64,000 bases of DNA from Hemicordylus capensis (lineage: Eukaryota; Chordata; Lepidosauria; Squamata; Cordylidae): contig NC_069662.1 of assembly GCF_027244095.1 (NCBI RefSeq), positions 9,822,501 through 9,886,500 on the forward strand, read 5' to 3'. Each line of letters begins with the position of its first letter. The stretch's first letter is position 1. Of the stretch, positions 25,301 to 36,609 are shown one piece after another. Under the pieces are notes generated by a model. It made no database searches and was not told the DNA's origin. It worked only from the letters and a program-made list of their open reading frames with translations. The position numbers were made by a program, and so were the translations under genes.

Positions 25301-28300
25301 TATAGATGCTGTAGCTGTGGCCGGTCATGCTCATTTCAAACAAAGGGGCAGGAAGGCTCTCCAGCTTCTCTGCCCCAGTACAGGGTCGATAGAAGTACTT
25401 CATGGAACACTGAAATGCTCGCTCCCAGAAAAACTTGAGAAAACCATCCCTTCTGGCTTCAAATAGGTTGATCAACTGGAGGAATTTCCAGAAGCCTGGA
25501 TGCTCCTTTGTGTGTAAGGTGAAAGAAAGAGCACCATGGAACAGGCCTTCATGGAATGTTTGCAACTTGAAATTATTTTGAGTGCCATCATAAATAAAAT
25601 CAATCTGGGCTGTTGTAATCCACACTTTCCCTGTAGGAAACTTAGATCCAGGAAGTAGTTGGTAAACTGTTGTTAGAAATATAACTTTTGTCAACCATAC
25701 TATGGATGTAGCTTCTCCATAAATGACAACTGAAATGACTTTGCTTTCCAGGAAAACGGAAATTCTTTTAGCAATGTCATAAATTAATTCATTTGCAGGT
25801 AAGATTCGGGTAACATGTCTTTCTGTGAAGGCTGAACAGATTCCATTCTGGGAAAGCAAGGACTCTAAAACCTGCAGGAAATGATCTCCACCATCATTGT
25901 GCATAGGCATGAGCCCGACCCATTTCCATCCAAAATAGAGAAGTAACTGGAGAATCCCCCGATACTGAAGATCTTCACTGGGAACTGTGCGGTAAAAGGA
26001 AGTGGAATAGGTTTGATCCATCTGTGCTGGTTCAAATGAGCCATATGAAAACTAAATGAAACAAAATTTAAAAAGAGCTTTATGTTAGGGAAGGGATCCG
26101 TTTTTCTGGTTTCCCCCCAACTTATATTTGTTACTCAAGTTTTTCTCCCTTATTTTCCACATCACAGTTTCGTAGACAAGTATACTCATCATAAACTGTG
26201 GTTTATTTTTCCAAACTGTCAAAAATATTCATGCCAAACATGAAATAATTATGTAAGTATCAAAGTGTTAAAGTGCAATTTAGATATCTTTCAGCTGAAA
26301 GGAAGATGGAAAGATTTGCATTTTAGCACTGTCTGATGGGAGAGGGGGGGAAGGAGAAGCTTTTCCTGTCCTGGAGTTGCAGCTGATGAATGCTCAGTTT
26401 GAATGTTCAGTTCTTGTCTCTTAGGGAACTCTTGATGTACACAACTCCTAGCAGATGAGAGGTAGAAATGGCAGCTCTTGCTGTGCATCCTAGTTATCCA
26501 AGTATAGCTGAGTTCAGGGGAGCAAGTGAATAGAAGAGAATCCTGAACACAAGATATCCTAGTTAGGAGGGAGAAATTGAGGTGGTGAGGGCGCCTCCAG
26601 CAACTCAGATCCTATTCCAGCAGCCCTCACACTGGAGGACATGGAGGACAAATACCCCACCTCTGAAGGGCGCAGAGGGAGAGTATTAATTAATTAATTA
26701 ATTAATTAATTAATTAATTAATATACCACCTGATTCCAAAGACTCAGATGAGATGTAGACCCCACCTCTGCATGGTGCAGTAGGAGAGTAATATTCATTC
26801 ATTCATTCATTCATTCATTCATTTCATGCCTGACTCAAAAGGTTCTAGGTAGCTTACAAAAACCAGTATACGGGTTCTAGACCACCTTCTGACATTTCTG
26901 CTTGTCATGTACCAATTATCTTGGCGCCTTCAATGTACTGCTTTCTTTTTTACAGGTCCACTGATCTTATATCCGAGCTCTTGTGTTGTTATTGTTGCTG
27001 CACTATACATTAGTTGGTTTGTTTCTTGAAAATTATTGGTTGTTATTTCTGCAAGTGCAGCATTGACATCTTTTAATGCCTGAGCAAGTTGTTTTTTGGC
27101 AACTGTTTTTAGAGCTGGAAGTTGAACCCTGCTGGTTGTTTGGTTCATGTGCTCATGCAAAAATACCACCTAGATTCAAGGAAAATTGTTGAAGCCCTGG
27201 AAATAATAAAGCAGCAAATAACAACAGTGTCAAAGAAGATTAGCAGATATGAAGCCAGAATTACACAACACAGGCAGAATTTCCAATTCCAGTAGAATCA
27301 GAGGCGTTTCTACCAAAGCATAGAAGGAGAAACTGCAAGAAACGTAGAAAAACCAAATAAAGAAGAAACAGTGCATTTCTGGAGAAAATTATGGGATAAT
27401 CCAATAGATTATAATAAAAAAGCAGGCTGGATGAATGAGGTCAAAACATGTAACCAACAAATGCAAGATCTAATAATAACACCAGAATTAATAAGTGAAA
27501 GAGCAAAGAAAATTAAAAATTGGACTGCTCCAGGCGACGATGAACTGCATGGCTTTTGGCTTAAACACCGAACAAGCCTTCATAAACAACTATCAAAACA
27601 GTTCAGTCACATTTTGCAAGGCGGTGATATTGAACAATGGCTAACAACTGGGAAAACTCATCTCATCATGAAAGACCCAGCAAAAGGTGCAGTTCCAAGT
27701 AATTATAGACCGATAACTTGCTTGCCAACCATGTTGAAATTATTAACTGGAATAATAGCAGATGAAGTGATGCAACACTTATTAACTAACAAGCAGCTTA
27801 CAGTTGAACAGAAAGGAAATTGCCCAACAGCAGAGGCACAAAAGACCAGCTGCTGATTGACAAAATGATTTTAGAAAACTGCAAGAGAAGAAAAACAAAT
27901 CTAAGTGTTGCATTGATTGACTACAAGAAAGCCTTCGATTCATTGCCTTACACATGGATACTAAAATGTTTAGAAACAACTGGTGTCAGCAAAAACATTC
28001 AGATATTTATTTTAAAAAAAGTAATGAGCATGTGGAGTACACAGTTAACAATCAATGGTGAGACACTTGGACAGGCTAGCATTAGAAGAGGCATTTTCCA
28101 AAGGGACTCACTATCCCCTCTGTTGTTTGTAATCGCCATGACCCCACTTTCACAAATACTAAACAAAACAGGCCTCGGATACCAAACATCTAAAACATCC
28201 AGTAAAATCAACCATCTGCTGTACATGGATGATCTGAAGTTGTATGGAAAGTCCCAGTCAGAAATTGAATCACTGCTAAACACTGTCTGTATATTCAGTA

Positions 28301-31300
28301 GCGATAGAGCAATGGAGTTTGGACTAGACAAGTGTGCTGCATTAATAATGAACAGAGGAAAAATGACAAAAACAGATGGAATAGAACTGCCCAATGGAAG
28401 CAACACGAAGAACCTGGAAGAGAAAGAACATTACAAATACTTGTGCATTCTCCAGGCTGATAACATCGCACACACTGAAGTGAAAAGAAAAATGGGAAGT
28501 GAATACATCAGGAGAGTTAGAAAAATCCTCAAGTCCAAACTCAATGGCGGGAACACCATACAAGCCATAAACATCTAGGCTATACCTGTTATCAGATACA
28601 CTGCAGGAATAATAGACTGGACCCAGGCAGAGCTAGAGATGCTGGATTGCAAGACCAGGAAAATAATGACCATCAATCATGCTCTGCACCCTCACAGTGA
28701 TGTAGATAGGCTCTACCTCCCTCGCAGCTCAGGTGGAAGAGAAATGCTGCAAGTCCATCAAACAATAGAGGAGGAGAAAAGAGGCCTGGAAGAATATATC
28801 AAGGACAGTGAAGAAGATGCACTTAAAATGGTCAATAACACAAAACTATTCAACACCAATGAAAGAAAATAGGCCTACAAGAAAGAACAAGTCAAGAACT
28901 GAGCAGAAAAATGGAGAAATAAGCCCCTGTATGGTCAATAGTTGCACAATATAAGTGGAAAATCAGACATCACCAAGACCTGGCAATGGCTTAAGAATGG
29001 TTACTTGAAGAAAGAAACAGAGGGTTTAATACTGGCTGCACAAGAACAGGCACTAAGAACAAATGCAATAAGAGCAAAAGTCGAAAAATCCACAACAAAC
29101 AGCAAGTGCCGCCTTTGTAAAGAAGAAGATGAAACAGTGGACCACCTAATCAGCTGTTGTAAAAAGATCGCTCAGACTGACTACAAACAAAGGCATGACA
29201 AGGTATCAGGGATGATACACTGGAACATCTGCAAAAAATACAAGCTACCTGTAGCCAAACATTGGTGGGACCCTAAAATTGAAAAAGTTGAAGAAAATGA
29301 AGATGTAAAAATATTATGGGACTTCTGACTACAAACAGACAAACATCTGCCACACAATACACCAGATATCACTGTAGTCAAGAAAAAAGAAAAACAAGTG
29401 AAAATAATCTACATAGCAATACCAGGGGATAGCAGAATAGAAGAAAAAGAAAAAGAAAAAAATCACCAAATACAAAGATCTACAAATTGAAATGGAAAGG
29501 CTGTGGCAGAAAAAGACCCAAATAATCTCAGTGGTAATTGGCGCCCTGGGTGCAGTTCCAAAAGACGTTGAAGAGCACCTCAACACCATAGGGGTCACAG
29601 AAATCACCATCAGCCAATTACAAAAAGCAGCTTTACTGGGAACAGCCTATATTCTGCAACGATATCTATAACAATTGACAATAAAATTAAGCCATCCCAG
29701 GTCCGTGGGAAGGACTCGATGTCTGGATACAACAAACCAGTCAATAACACATGTCTGACTATGCAAACAAGAAATAATAATAATAAATAGATAGATCGAT
29801 TGGTGAAGTACATTGGAGATAAGAAAGACCTTATCCTATCTAGTAGGTTACATAATGAATAGTTATGGAGAGAGAGATGTTTTCATCTGCTCTCTAAGAG
29901 GAAAGGAAGAGGACTGACTCATTATAAGAAGTACTTGAGGTGTAGAGGCAAACAGGGACAGGTAAGGAGACTCTCACTAGCTACCTCTACTCCCAACACA
30001 CCTAGTGGTCATTAGGATACTTGGTGCAAAAGGTCAATGCACTGGAACTCCATCTCCAACATTCACTTATAATGGAAATGGGATAGAAACCACCGAACCA
30101 TAGAAACCTCATTCATTTTGGGGTAGTTGTTTAGCCTGTGTAGGGTAATTTTTTTACCCTCTACAGAAAAAAAAGAGTAGTTTTCTGCTCTCTGCAAAAC
30201 TTCTTTGCAGAGTAGACCAGCCGTGCATCTATGCACATGCTCTCTCATACATCTTGACTTCTCTTACCACTGCTGTTCAAGTTGTTTTGCATCTTTTTGT
30301 AATACCTTGCCTATCCATAATTATAAACCATCCAAAGCCTGGAGAAAAGAAGAGTGAAATATGTGTGTGATTTGGTTAATTTCAATGGTCCCCAAGTGTG
30401 GATACCTGTGGGATCTTGTAAAGGCCTAAGATGTCTGCCATGTGTGATGAAGTATCAGCATCAAGTCCCCCAATGACTCCAATTACATTTCTCTGGATGC
30501 CACATTTATAGTTGGGGACAAATCTCTGTGATTTGAAGAGCAGGTCCAAGGCGGTGCGGTAGGTCATCCTCTCATTGGAGTAGCTGTCATAGATGTGAAA
30601 CCCAAGTGTGATGTTGGGCAAGATCTCAGCGTTCTCATTGATCTCATCCACTGCAAAGGCCAAGGCCAGGATGTGCTGGTAGAACTTCATCATCATGCTG
30701 AAAATGAAATGTGTGGAGAACTTGACAATGCCAGAAACCATATTATCACACTAGAGGTCCCATCAGGCCCCTTTGATGTGCCATGCAACTCTTTACACTG
30801 ACTATGGCTGCAGTGTTCGAGGAGCAGGGCAGGACGCCCTGCTCATACACGGACACCCTCATTCTCTTTGCCCCTTCTTCCCAGCTAGATAAAGCATTAG
30901 CCTCTCTGGAGAGCATTCTGACTTCAAATTGCTCAGCTGTAAGTTTGGAACACTGTCTGGGGAAGCTACACCAGGTATCAGTAGGTATCACTCCAACAAA
31001 GAGGAAAGTGTTGTGGTTTTCTTCTCTCTCCACCAATACATGAACAACAGAATGAAGACATTGAAGGAATTTCTGAAGCGAGGAATAGCTTATTCTCCAG
31101 TCAAAGCCATATTGCAAATATAGAAATATTCAGATACACAGTGTTGAGCCATCCACACAGAATGAAACCAATGTTTGAAAAGAAATCCAGACCCAAAGTG
31201 CAACTGTTGAAGCAGATCAATAATTAGAATTTGTACTGTTCTTTTTTTCCTTTCTCAAAAGGAGAACTGAGGAAGGGAGGGAATGAACGCAAACCTTTCT

Positions 31301-32041
31301 CTTTCCTCCACTCTGAGGAACCTATCTGCCAGATCTAGAACAAAACTCAGGTGTCTGTATGAACTATATAGATATGACAGATCCCCTGGATTTGTGCACA
31401 TTATGAGACAAGGTGCATTATTATTACTATTACTACTACTACTACTACTACTACTAGTAGTAGTAGTAGTAGTAGTAATCTTAGTATTCATAGTACATAA
31501 AGCTTGCCTACCATTCCTTTTCTGAAATGGGAAGACATAGGATGCGTTTCTTATAATGTGGCAAGTCGGTCTTGAGAAGAAAGAAGATCATTGATACAAA
31601 GGATTCAGCTGCATTTGTGCTTTTTTCTGGATTATTAGAGTGGATTATTATTAATACTATTATATTAGCATAAGCCAGTATCCAAAATATTCCTTCCTTC
31701 CTTCCTTCAATTAGAACCCCCTTTTACACCAAAATTAATTGTTTTTGAGTCATCGACACATAATTTATCAATAAACTAAAAGCCAAAGAGCATATCATAA
31801 ATGTGATAATTCCTTACTCTTCACTGCTAATCCATTCCTGAGTTGGATTTTTCTTGAAGGAATATTTGGGTGAGATAAAAAAGATACAAGATACAATCCC
31901 ACCAATGAGGATTTCACCTGGCTGGTACCACTCATATGGAATATGCAAAGGATCACTTCTGGAGCACCTAATATTATCCTCCTCCGACACCATAAGAGGA
32001 GCCTGCAGGAGTAGCAGCAGCAGAAACACAGACTCCACCAT
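18476..32041 (-). CDS. V2R-B: complete vomeronasal type-2 receptor gene, 6 exons, 877 aa
   Basis: Complete V2R (family C GPCR) with all six exons open: 31818-32041, 30406-30697, 25188-26051, 24524-24751, 20414-20540 and 18476-19374. Total 2634 nt including the TAG stop. Domain order is signal peptide (about residues 1-20), Venus-flytrap (exons 1-4, to about residue 535), nine-cysteine linker (exon 5 and start of exon 6), then seven transmembrane helices (exon 6). Splice sites are GT-AG. A TATA-like box lies 162 bp above the start codon and AATAAA lies about 180 bp below the stop. Intron 2 carries an R4-like LINE and intron 4 a CR1 and a SINE. Chemosensory function is inferred from the family; the ligand is unknown. 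Confidence 0.93.
19375..20413. other. V2R-B intron 5
   Basis: Collinear with V2R-C intron 5 apart from an insertion in C near 37540-38080. No repeat family or gene recognised. Confidence 0.6.
20414..20540 (-). CDS. V2R-B exon 5 (cysteine-rich linker)
   Basis: 127-bp exon found by translation: [20 protein letters not shown], then [19 protein letters not shown]. The acceptor ends GATAG and the donor is GTATGA. It leaves phase 1, and joining to exon 6 restores an Asp before MDSC. The cysteine spacing is that of the NCD3G domain linking the flytrap to the helices. Confidence 0.88.
20844..21110 (-). mobile_element. tRNA-derived SINE with MIR/L2-like tail
   Basis: Minus-strand reading: TGGTTAGAGTGCTGGACTAG, a GGGTTCAAATCC-type B box, GCCAGTCACTTCTCTCTCAG, then a CTCCTTGGAGGAAGAGC tail with ATT repeats. 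A second copy is at 58251-58502. Absent from V2R-C. An AATC microsatellite follows at 21105-21160. Confidence 0.7.
21355..22560. repeat. Old LINE 3'-region sequence in V2R-B intron 4, shared with V2R-C 39300-40150
   Basis: Contains TTATTTGGCACATTTTTACAGTATACC and CCTGGGCAACTTACAACCAACC-type text typical of LINE 3' UTRs. Present in both paralogs, so it predates their split. The last part continues into the block matching 1-360. Confidence 0.5.
22565..22807 (+). repeat. Short interspersed repeat (SINE-like unit), copy 3
   Basis: Paralogous copy of 365-610, carried along in the segmental duplication. Confidence 0.6.
23266..24245 (-). mobile_element. CR1 LINE 3' part in V2R-B intron 4, nearly open frame
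   Basis: The 3' end is at the left (AACAGCCTTGCTGGATCAGG). Minus-strand coding text is [60 protein letters not shown] and [21 protein letters not shown] single TGA (23917-23919, likely from CGA) interrupts an otherwise open frame from about 24177 to 23467. It is inserted between sequences that are adjacent in V2R-A (after GTCAGTCC, near 1410). Confidence 0.88.
24524..24751 (-). CDS. V2R-B exon 4
   Basis: 228 bp, open; [20 protein letters not shown] through QWHRDLTQ, with acceptor TTCTCTTTTCAG and donor GTAAGA. It matches V2R-C more closely than V2R-A. Confidence 0.92.
25188..26051 (-). CDS. V2R-B exon 3
   Basis: 864 bp, open, from [20 protein letters not shown] to HMEPWK before GTAATG. The variable flytrap part ([31 protein letters not shown]) differs clearly from V2R-A and V2R-C, so this copy probably has a different binding surface. 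Confidence 0.93.
26052..26925. other. V2R-B intron 2, right part, with microsatellites
   Basis: Collinear with V2R-A 6794-7500. It holds a TTAA/TAAT tract (26687-26722) and an ATTC tract (26796-26826). No gene. Confidence 0.6.
26925..29790 (+). mobile_element. R4/Dong-like LINE, 5' end inverted, in V2R-B intron 2
   Basis: The plus-strand body from about 27175 has the reverse transcriptase ([67 protein letters not shown]), a C-terminal knuckle ([18 protein letters not shown]) and a restriction-like endonuclease trace ([24 protein letters not shown]). 26925-27170 encodes the N-terminal part on the opposite strand ([33 protein letters not shown]), the pattern left by twin priming. Broken by at least one frameshift near 27840 and several stops. 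Confidence 0.85.
27371..29328 (+). pseudogene. R4-like LINE reverse transcriptase / endonuclease ORF, broken
   Basis: Readable segments: 27371-27856 (start of RT), 27820-28578 (palm, with YMDD), 28639-28872 and 28942-29328 (C-terminal domain and CCHC). The first two are in different frames, and stops separate the later ones. Only the plus-strand part; the inverted N-terminal segment lies at 26930-27169 on the minus strand. Confidence 0.8.
29790..30405. other. V2R-B intron 2, left part
   Basis: From about 29800 collinear with V2R-A 14143 onward. Nothing recognised beyond intron. Confidence 0.5.
30406..30697 (-). CDS. V2R-B exon 2
   Basis: 292 bp, open. It encodes the [20 protein letters not shown] flytrap segment and ends KIPQ at a GTATCC donor. 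It is nearly identical to the A and C copies, making it one of the most conserved exons of the set. Confidence 0.92.
31430..31479. repeat. Self-complementary microsatellite (TAC)n(TAG)n
   Basis: A run of TAC units turns into TAG units around a CTAG centre, forming a near-perfect palindrome of about 50 bp in V2R-B intron 1. V2R-A has a scrambled equivalent at 15900-15940. Confidence 0.85.
31818..32041 (-). CDS. V2R-B exon 1
   Basis: Signal peptide [18 protein letters not shown] and flytrap start. The predicted protein differs from V2R-A exon 1 at a single residue that I can see (FFISP against FFTSP). An upstream in-frame Met exists at 32068. The donor GTAAGG leaves phase 2. Confidence 0.9.
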
Positions 32042-32202
32042 CCTGCTGCCCAAGTTTCCATCTAGCATTGGTCCTCTATATCTCTTTAGAGGACAGTCAG
32101 AGTATAGGTCTGACTTTAAGAAGAAAAGGGGAAACCATCAAAGCTGACAGATCCCTTTCTGGCTCTCATTCCTCATTTTAACTGTGAATAGGACACAGGA
32201 CT

Positions 32203-32272
32203 CTTTATACTGATTTCAAACTTTGTGCTGATTTTTCAAAGCTACCGGTGCTTTAGCTGGATGATCTAATTA
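32203..32272 (-). promoter_or_regulatory. V2R-B candidate promoter: TATA-like box and homeodomain-type site
   Basis: TATAAAG at 32203-32209 and TAATTA at 32267-32272 (minus strand), with the same spacing to the start codon as in V2R-A. The flanking DNA is almost identical to A. Confidence 0.5.
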
Positions 32273-32814
32273 TGGCAATTTCAATAATTATAGAGGAAGG
32301 AATCCCTCTCAGCCATGTTTTTAGATTCCCTGTAGCAACGTAAATACCAGAAATAGGAAAGCAAACATGTTTGTCTGATTTGACAGCTGTTACAGAATTC
32401 CTTGCCCTATAGTGAGGTTTGAACTGGGTTCAAATTCAGAGTGATCCAACTTGGGTATTTTCATGTGTTCTTGATGTGGTGTGTGGGGGTGGGATGCAGG
32501 GCCTAATCTTTGGATGTTCATTGTAAAGCTTGGAAAGGCCCTTCCGGTGTTTCATTAGTCTGGATCACAGACACTGTAGCCAAGGTTCCTGAGAAAGGAG
32601 CAAGAGAAAATCTGGAAATGGGGGAGAAATGCCCAACCAAAAAGCACATAGGCCTGTTCAAAAAACCTCCTCTTGGATGTTTATTTCAAAACAGCCACAA
32701 TCACCCTTTTCCCCTGAAACCAGGGAATAACCCAACCTATTACACAACTTTATTTCCATTTAAGAAATCTGATGTTTTTCTTCTATGCATAAATCATAAT
32801 GAACAGAAGATTAA

Positions 32815-33255
32815 CCCGGCTGGATCAGGCAAGACATCTAGTCCATCAATCCCGTTTCACAAAGTAGCCCAGCAGGTGACGCTGGGAAGCCTACAGGTAG
32901 GAGCAGAGGGCAACTGGTATTCACAGGCATCCTGCTTCTGAGGTTGGAGGAGGCCTATGGGCTTCAGACATGTCACCATTGATAGACCAGTCCTCCATGA
33001 AATTATCTACCTCCCCTGATCACCACCTTATAGATATCTATTGTTGGCTGTCACATCTTGTGGCAGAAAACTCCACCAGTTGGTTATGGGTTGTGTGAAA
33101 AAGTACTTCCTTTTGTTGGTCCTAAATTCCTTGGCAATGAATTTCATTGGATGTTCCCTTAGCCTTGGGTTATGTGAGAGGCAGAAAAATGTCTTTCTTT
33201 CAACTTTTTCCAAACCATGCATGACATTATAGACCTCTCTCTTGTTCCCCCTCAC
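32815..33255 (-). mobile_element. CR1 LINE 3' end
   Basis: Starts GGCTGGATCAGGCAAG at the left. Minus-strand text is VMHGLEKVERKTFFCLSHNP, then [15 protein letters not shown], the usual CR1 C-terminus. Confidence 0.75.
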
Positions 33256-33724
33256 CTGCGATGCCTCACATGACATGTGCATTATCACTTGCACTGCACA
33301 GGGGAGCCCGGCAGAGGAAACTCAGTGTGCTCATTGACTGGCTGTTCCTGGAGGCAGGTGGCCTCAGGCTGGCCACAGACAGGCCTGGCCACATTCAGCG
33401 CATAGCCATCCTGACTGTGCACATGAGAGATGTGGCAAGCAGGTGGCCACAGCTGCCTCCTCCACCTGGCCCCGGTATAGCATGGGCTAGTGCCCCCCAC
33501 CCCCCCAGGACATTTTGGGGCCCCCACCTGGTTTGGAGGACTGGACTTCTGTCTGGAAGTCCATTCTGATGGGCGCCTCTGCCAGCACAGCATCCCTCCA
33601 ATGGATGTTGCGAGTGTCTATCTTATGTTTTTTATTAGATTGTGAACCCTTTGGGGGACAGGGAACAATTTTATTGATATCAGCGTAAAGTGCATTAGGA
33701 GCTTTTGTTGAAAAGCGGTATACA

Positions 33725-34060
33725 GTCATCCCTCCCTAATGGGCAAAACCTCATCTTTGGCAAATTTGCGGTTGGTGAGGCATTAAAGTCTATGAGAAAC
33801 AGGGGGTGAAAGGAACCAGAACCCCAAAAAGATCTGAAAATAAAGGAAAAAATGCCAAAATATTTGCTGAAAAAAATCACAAAACATCCTGTAATATCAG
33901 CAAGTGTCACCAGGAAGAAGGAGCAGATGGAACCTTTGGAAATTTTTTGAACTCCCCCAAATCCCACAGAGGCATTTTAAATCGGCAAGGGACAGCAGGG
34001 TCAGCAAGGGTCACCAAGAGCAATGCTCAGTTAGTCAGCTCTCCGCATCTGCAATGCGGC
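33725..34060 (+). repeat. Possible Tigger-like MITE fragment
   Basis: Begins TACAGTCATCCCTCCCTAAT, which resembles the CAGTYRWCCCTC-type ends of pogo/Tigger elements next to TA. A related internal sequence (lysine-rich when read, with AACCTTTGGAAATTTTTTGA) occurs at 53420-53620. Classification is tentative. Confidence 0.35.
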
Positions 34061-34544
34061 TCAGACCAGGAGGTGACTGGTGAGAGACAGACAGAGGCAA
34101 CCACAGGGAAGTGGGGAGAGTCAGCAGCGAGGTTCTGCAGTGCAGGGAGGGCTCACTGGCCAGTGGGAGAGAGAAAGAGGAGCTCTCTCCCTGTGCTGCC
34201 AGTGCAGACTGGGGCTGCTGCTCCCCTCTCTTCTGACTGCCTCTGTGAAACTCTCCAGCATGGGAGAACTGTCATGCCTGCAACACAAGTGCGGAGAGGG
34301 AACGAGGGTGGCAGAGATTTTGTGCTGCCTACAGGTACCAGAGTGTGGTGCAGGCCCTCTGCCCTCCCTACCACGGCCTCCTTGGAGAAGCCTGTGCCTT
34401 CCGCAACCTCAGTGGAATGCATGTTGTTCTTCCCTCTTTCTATATTTCCAGAATGGTTTGGCATAGGGCTTAAAATTCATAGACAGACCTCTAAGTGGCT
34501 TCTTTCAAGGCAGAAGATTACAAAAACGTCTGGAACAGAAGTGA

Positions 34545-35710
34545 CAGAATTCTGTAAACATTCCATGTGAATGTTTGAGGTGGAAGTGGGCTAACTTGTG
34601 AACTTAACAAATATGCACCAAACTTGGTATATGGATTAAGATTAAAGAGAGACCTTGATATCCCATCAGTGAATTCCAAAACCAACTTCAACAAGGCAGC
34701 TCTGTGTGTAGTCGAAATTCCACCAGGAATTAGTATTTGAGAAGGAGAATTGAGTGGCCATGCCCAGATGTATACAAACAGATTGGTTCCTTATGACTGG
34801 TGAGGCAAGGCAGGAGGCTCGGCGTGAGGTGGGATGCTAGAGGTGAGGCTTTGGTATAGTTTGCTTTTAAAGTCCCTGAAAATGTCTCGCTATGTGTGAA
34901 GTAACTCCAGGGAGGAAGGATGTGCATGAATCAAGGTACATGCACGATTCTAAGGGGCAGCTGGGGAACCTTCAAGTCCAAACCTGCTATTCTGCAAGTC
35001 TGCTGCCTCTCTGCTCTGGTGTGACAGTGGCATGCACATGACCTCTGCACATGTGTGGTGGCCATTTGCATGCCACTGAGCCGCAACCACGCATGGGGTT
35101 CTGGGGGGCACAAGACTGCTGCAGAAAGCTGCAGTGAGTGGCACAGGAGCAGGTATGGACCTGCCGTACTAACTCTTAAAGGTGCACCGTGACCCTTTGA
35201 ATCATGCACAAATCTTGATTAATGCACACACCTACTAGGGAGCTGCATGGAGAAAGGACAGGATTTAGACAGGGTTGGAAGGCTTCTCAACTGAGAGGGG
35301 TTCTCAACTGAGAGCAGTTCTCAAGCTTGGGTCCCCAGTTGTGGCTCCCATCATGCCCTGCTGTGATGGATGATAGCATGTGCAAGTGAGAACTGTTTTG
35401 ATAACTCATGCAAATAAAACTAAAGATCCCATCTCACCTTCCCATGTGGCTAAAAGAAAAGAAAAGCATGTAGGAATTCTACTTCTAGTAGTTGGTTGGT
35501 GTGGTTCAGATGAACGAAGCCCTACTTTATTCTGAAATCTGGAATGTCCCTTCAGGAAAGGGAATAACACAGCCATGATGACATCTGTAACCACATGTGC
35601 ATTAAGCGGGTTTGACAACAAAATTGATCTATACAGAAGCGCCTGCGTTCAAACTATGGACAAGCTATTCATGTCATAGAATTGGCAGATCAAGTTTACT
35701 ATAGAGTGTC
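34545..35710. repeat. Intergenic DNA between V2R-C and V2R-B, matches 17265-18475
   Basis: Includes the counterpart of the 17685-17995 element at 34920-35230 and the V2R-C 3' flank with its AATAAA. No gene. Confidence 0.7.
35526..35531 (-). terminator. V2R-C candidate polyadenylation signal AATAAA
   Basis: AATAAA on the minus strand 180 bp beyond the V2R-C stop codon, collinear with the V2R-B signal. Confidence 0.5.
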
Positions 35711-36609
35711 CTACAGTTTTCTTATTATTTTTTCTCTTTTGTTCAGATCAGGTCTCAGTAGAATAATGTAGCATTTGGGGATAAAGATGCAACCCAATAA
35801 CCCAGCACTGGAGGCCAGGATGGAGAAGATCTCCACAGCTACCATATGTTTCCCTCTTGTGCTGAGGTAGGTTGGAACAAAGGATATCCAAACACTGCAA
35901 AAGACCAACATGCTGAAGGTGATGAACTTGGCTTCATTAAAACTGTCTGGCAGTTTCCTGGCGAGAAAGGCCACCGTGAAGCTGATGATGGCCAGGAGGC
36001 CCAAGTAGCCCAGGACACAGTAGAACAGAATGGTTGATCCCTCATTACATTCCACTATGATTTCTCCAGTTAGTGAATGCATATCCAAGTTAGGGAAAGG
36101 GGGAGAGGCACTCAACCAAAAAGTGCAAATGCCTATTTGAACCAGAGAGCAGGAAAGGACAATGGCATTTTCCAGTTTCCCCCCAACCCATTTCTGGAAA
36201 ATACTTCCTGGCTTGGATGACTTAAAAACTATGACCACTGTGATGGTTTTGGCCAAAACAGAAGAAACAGCAATGGAGAAGATGATGCCAAAAGCTGTTT
36301 GTTGGAGGAGACAGGTAACTTTGTTAGGCCGTCCAATGAAGAGCAATGAGGAGAGGAAGCAAAGGAGGAGTGAAATGAGGAGCACGTAGGTGAGGCTCCG
36401 GTTGTTGGCTTTGACGATGGGAGTGTCCTGGTGCTTACTGAAGGTTCCAAGTACCAGAGCTGAGACCAGAGAAAAGAAAATAGTCAAGAAAGCTAAAGTA
36501 ACGCCCAAAAGTTCATCAATTGAGAGGAAGTGTAATATTTTAGGAATGCATCCGTGTTGGGCCTTGTTTGGGTACTGGTCTTTTGGGCAAGAGAGGCAGG
36601 AATCCATGT
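35711..36609 (-). CDS. V2R-C exon 6 (seven-transmembrane domain)
   Basis: 899 bp, open, starting [14 protein letters not shown] after acceptor GTTTCTCTTTCAG and ending at a TAG in the same place as V2R-B. It has seven helices with [20 protein letters not shown]. Conserved size and close similarity to B confirm the boundaries. Confidence 0.95.

Larger units (their letters stand above)
32660..34540. other. Spacer block present in V2R-B but missing from V2R-A
   Basis: Its first part (32670-32810) also exists upstream of V2R-C (46360-46490), so the block is ancestral at least there and V2R-A has lost it. It contains a CR1 3' end, a short-repeat tail and a Tigger-like fragment. 34060-34540 is GC-rich and unclassified. 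Confidence 0.65.

Noticed and set aside
26687-26826. Short regular repeats considered as CRISPR-like or other array
   Set aside because: Simple tetranucleotide microsatellites (TAAT, ATTC) without spacers, in a vertebrate intron.
30746-31117. 123-codon open frame on the minus strand in V2R-B intron 1
   Set aside because: The counterparts in V2R-A and V2R-C are not kept open; intronic sequence without splice signals.
33806-34570. 254-codon open frame on the plus strand
   Set aside because: Composition is repeat-like, no domain is seen, it overlaps a Tigger-like fragment and spans into spacer sequence shared with V2R-A; chance frame.
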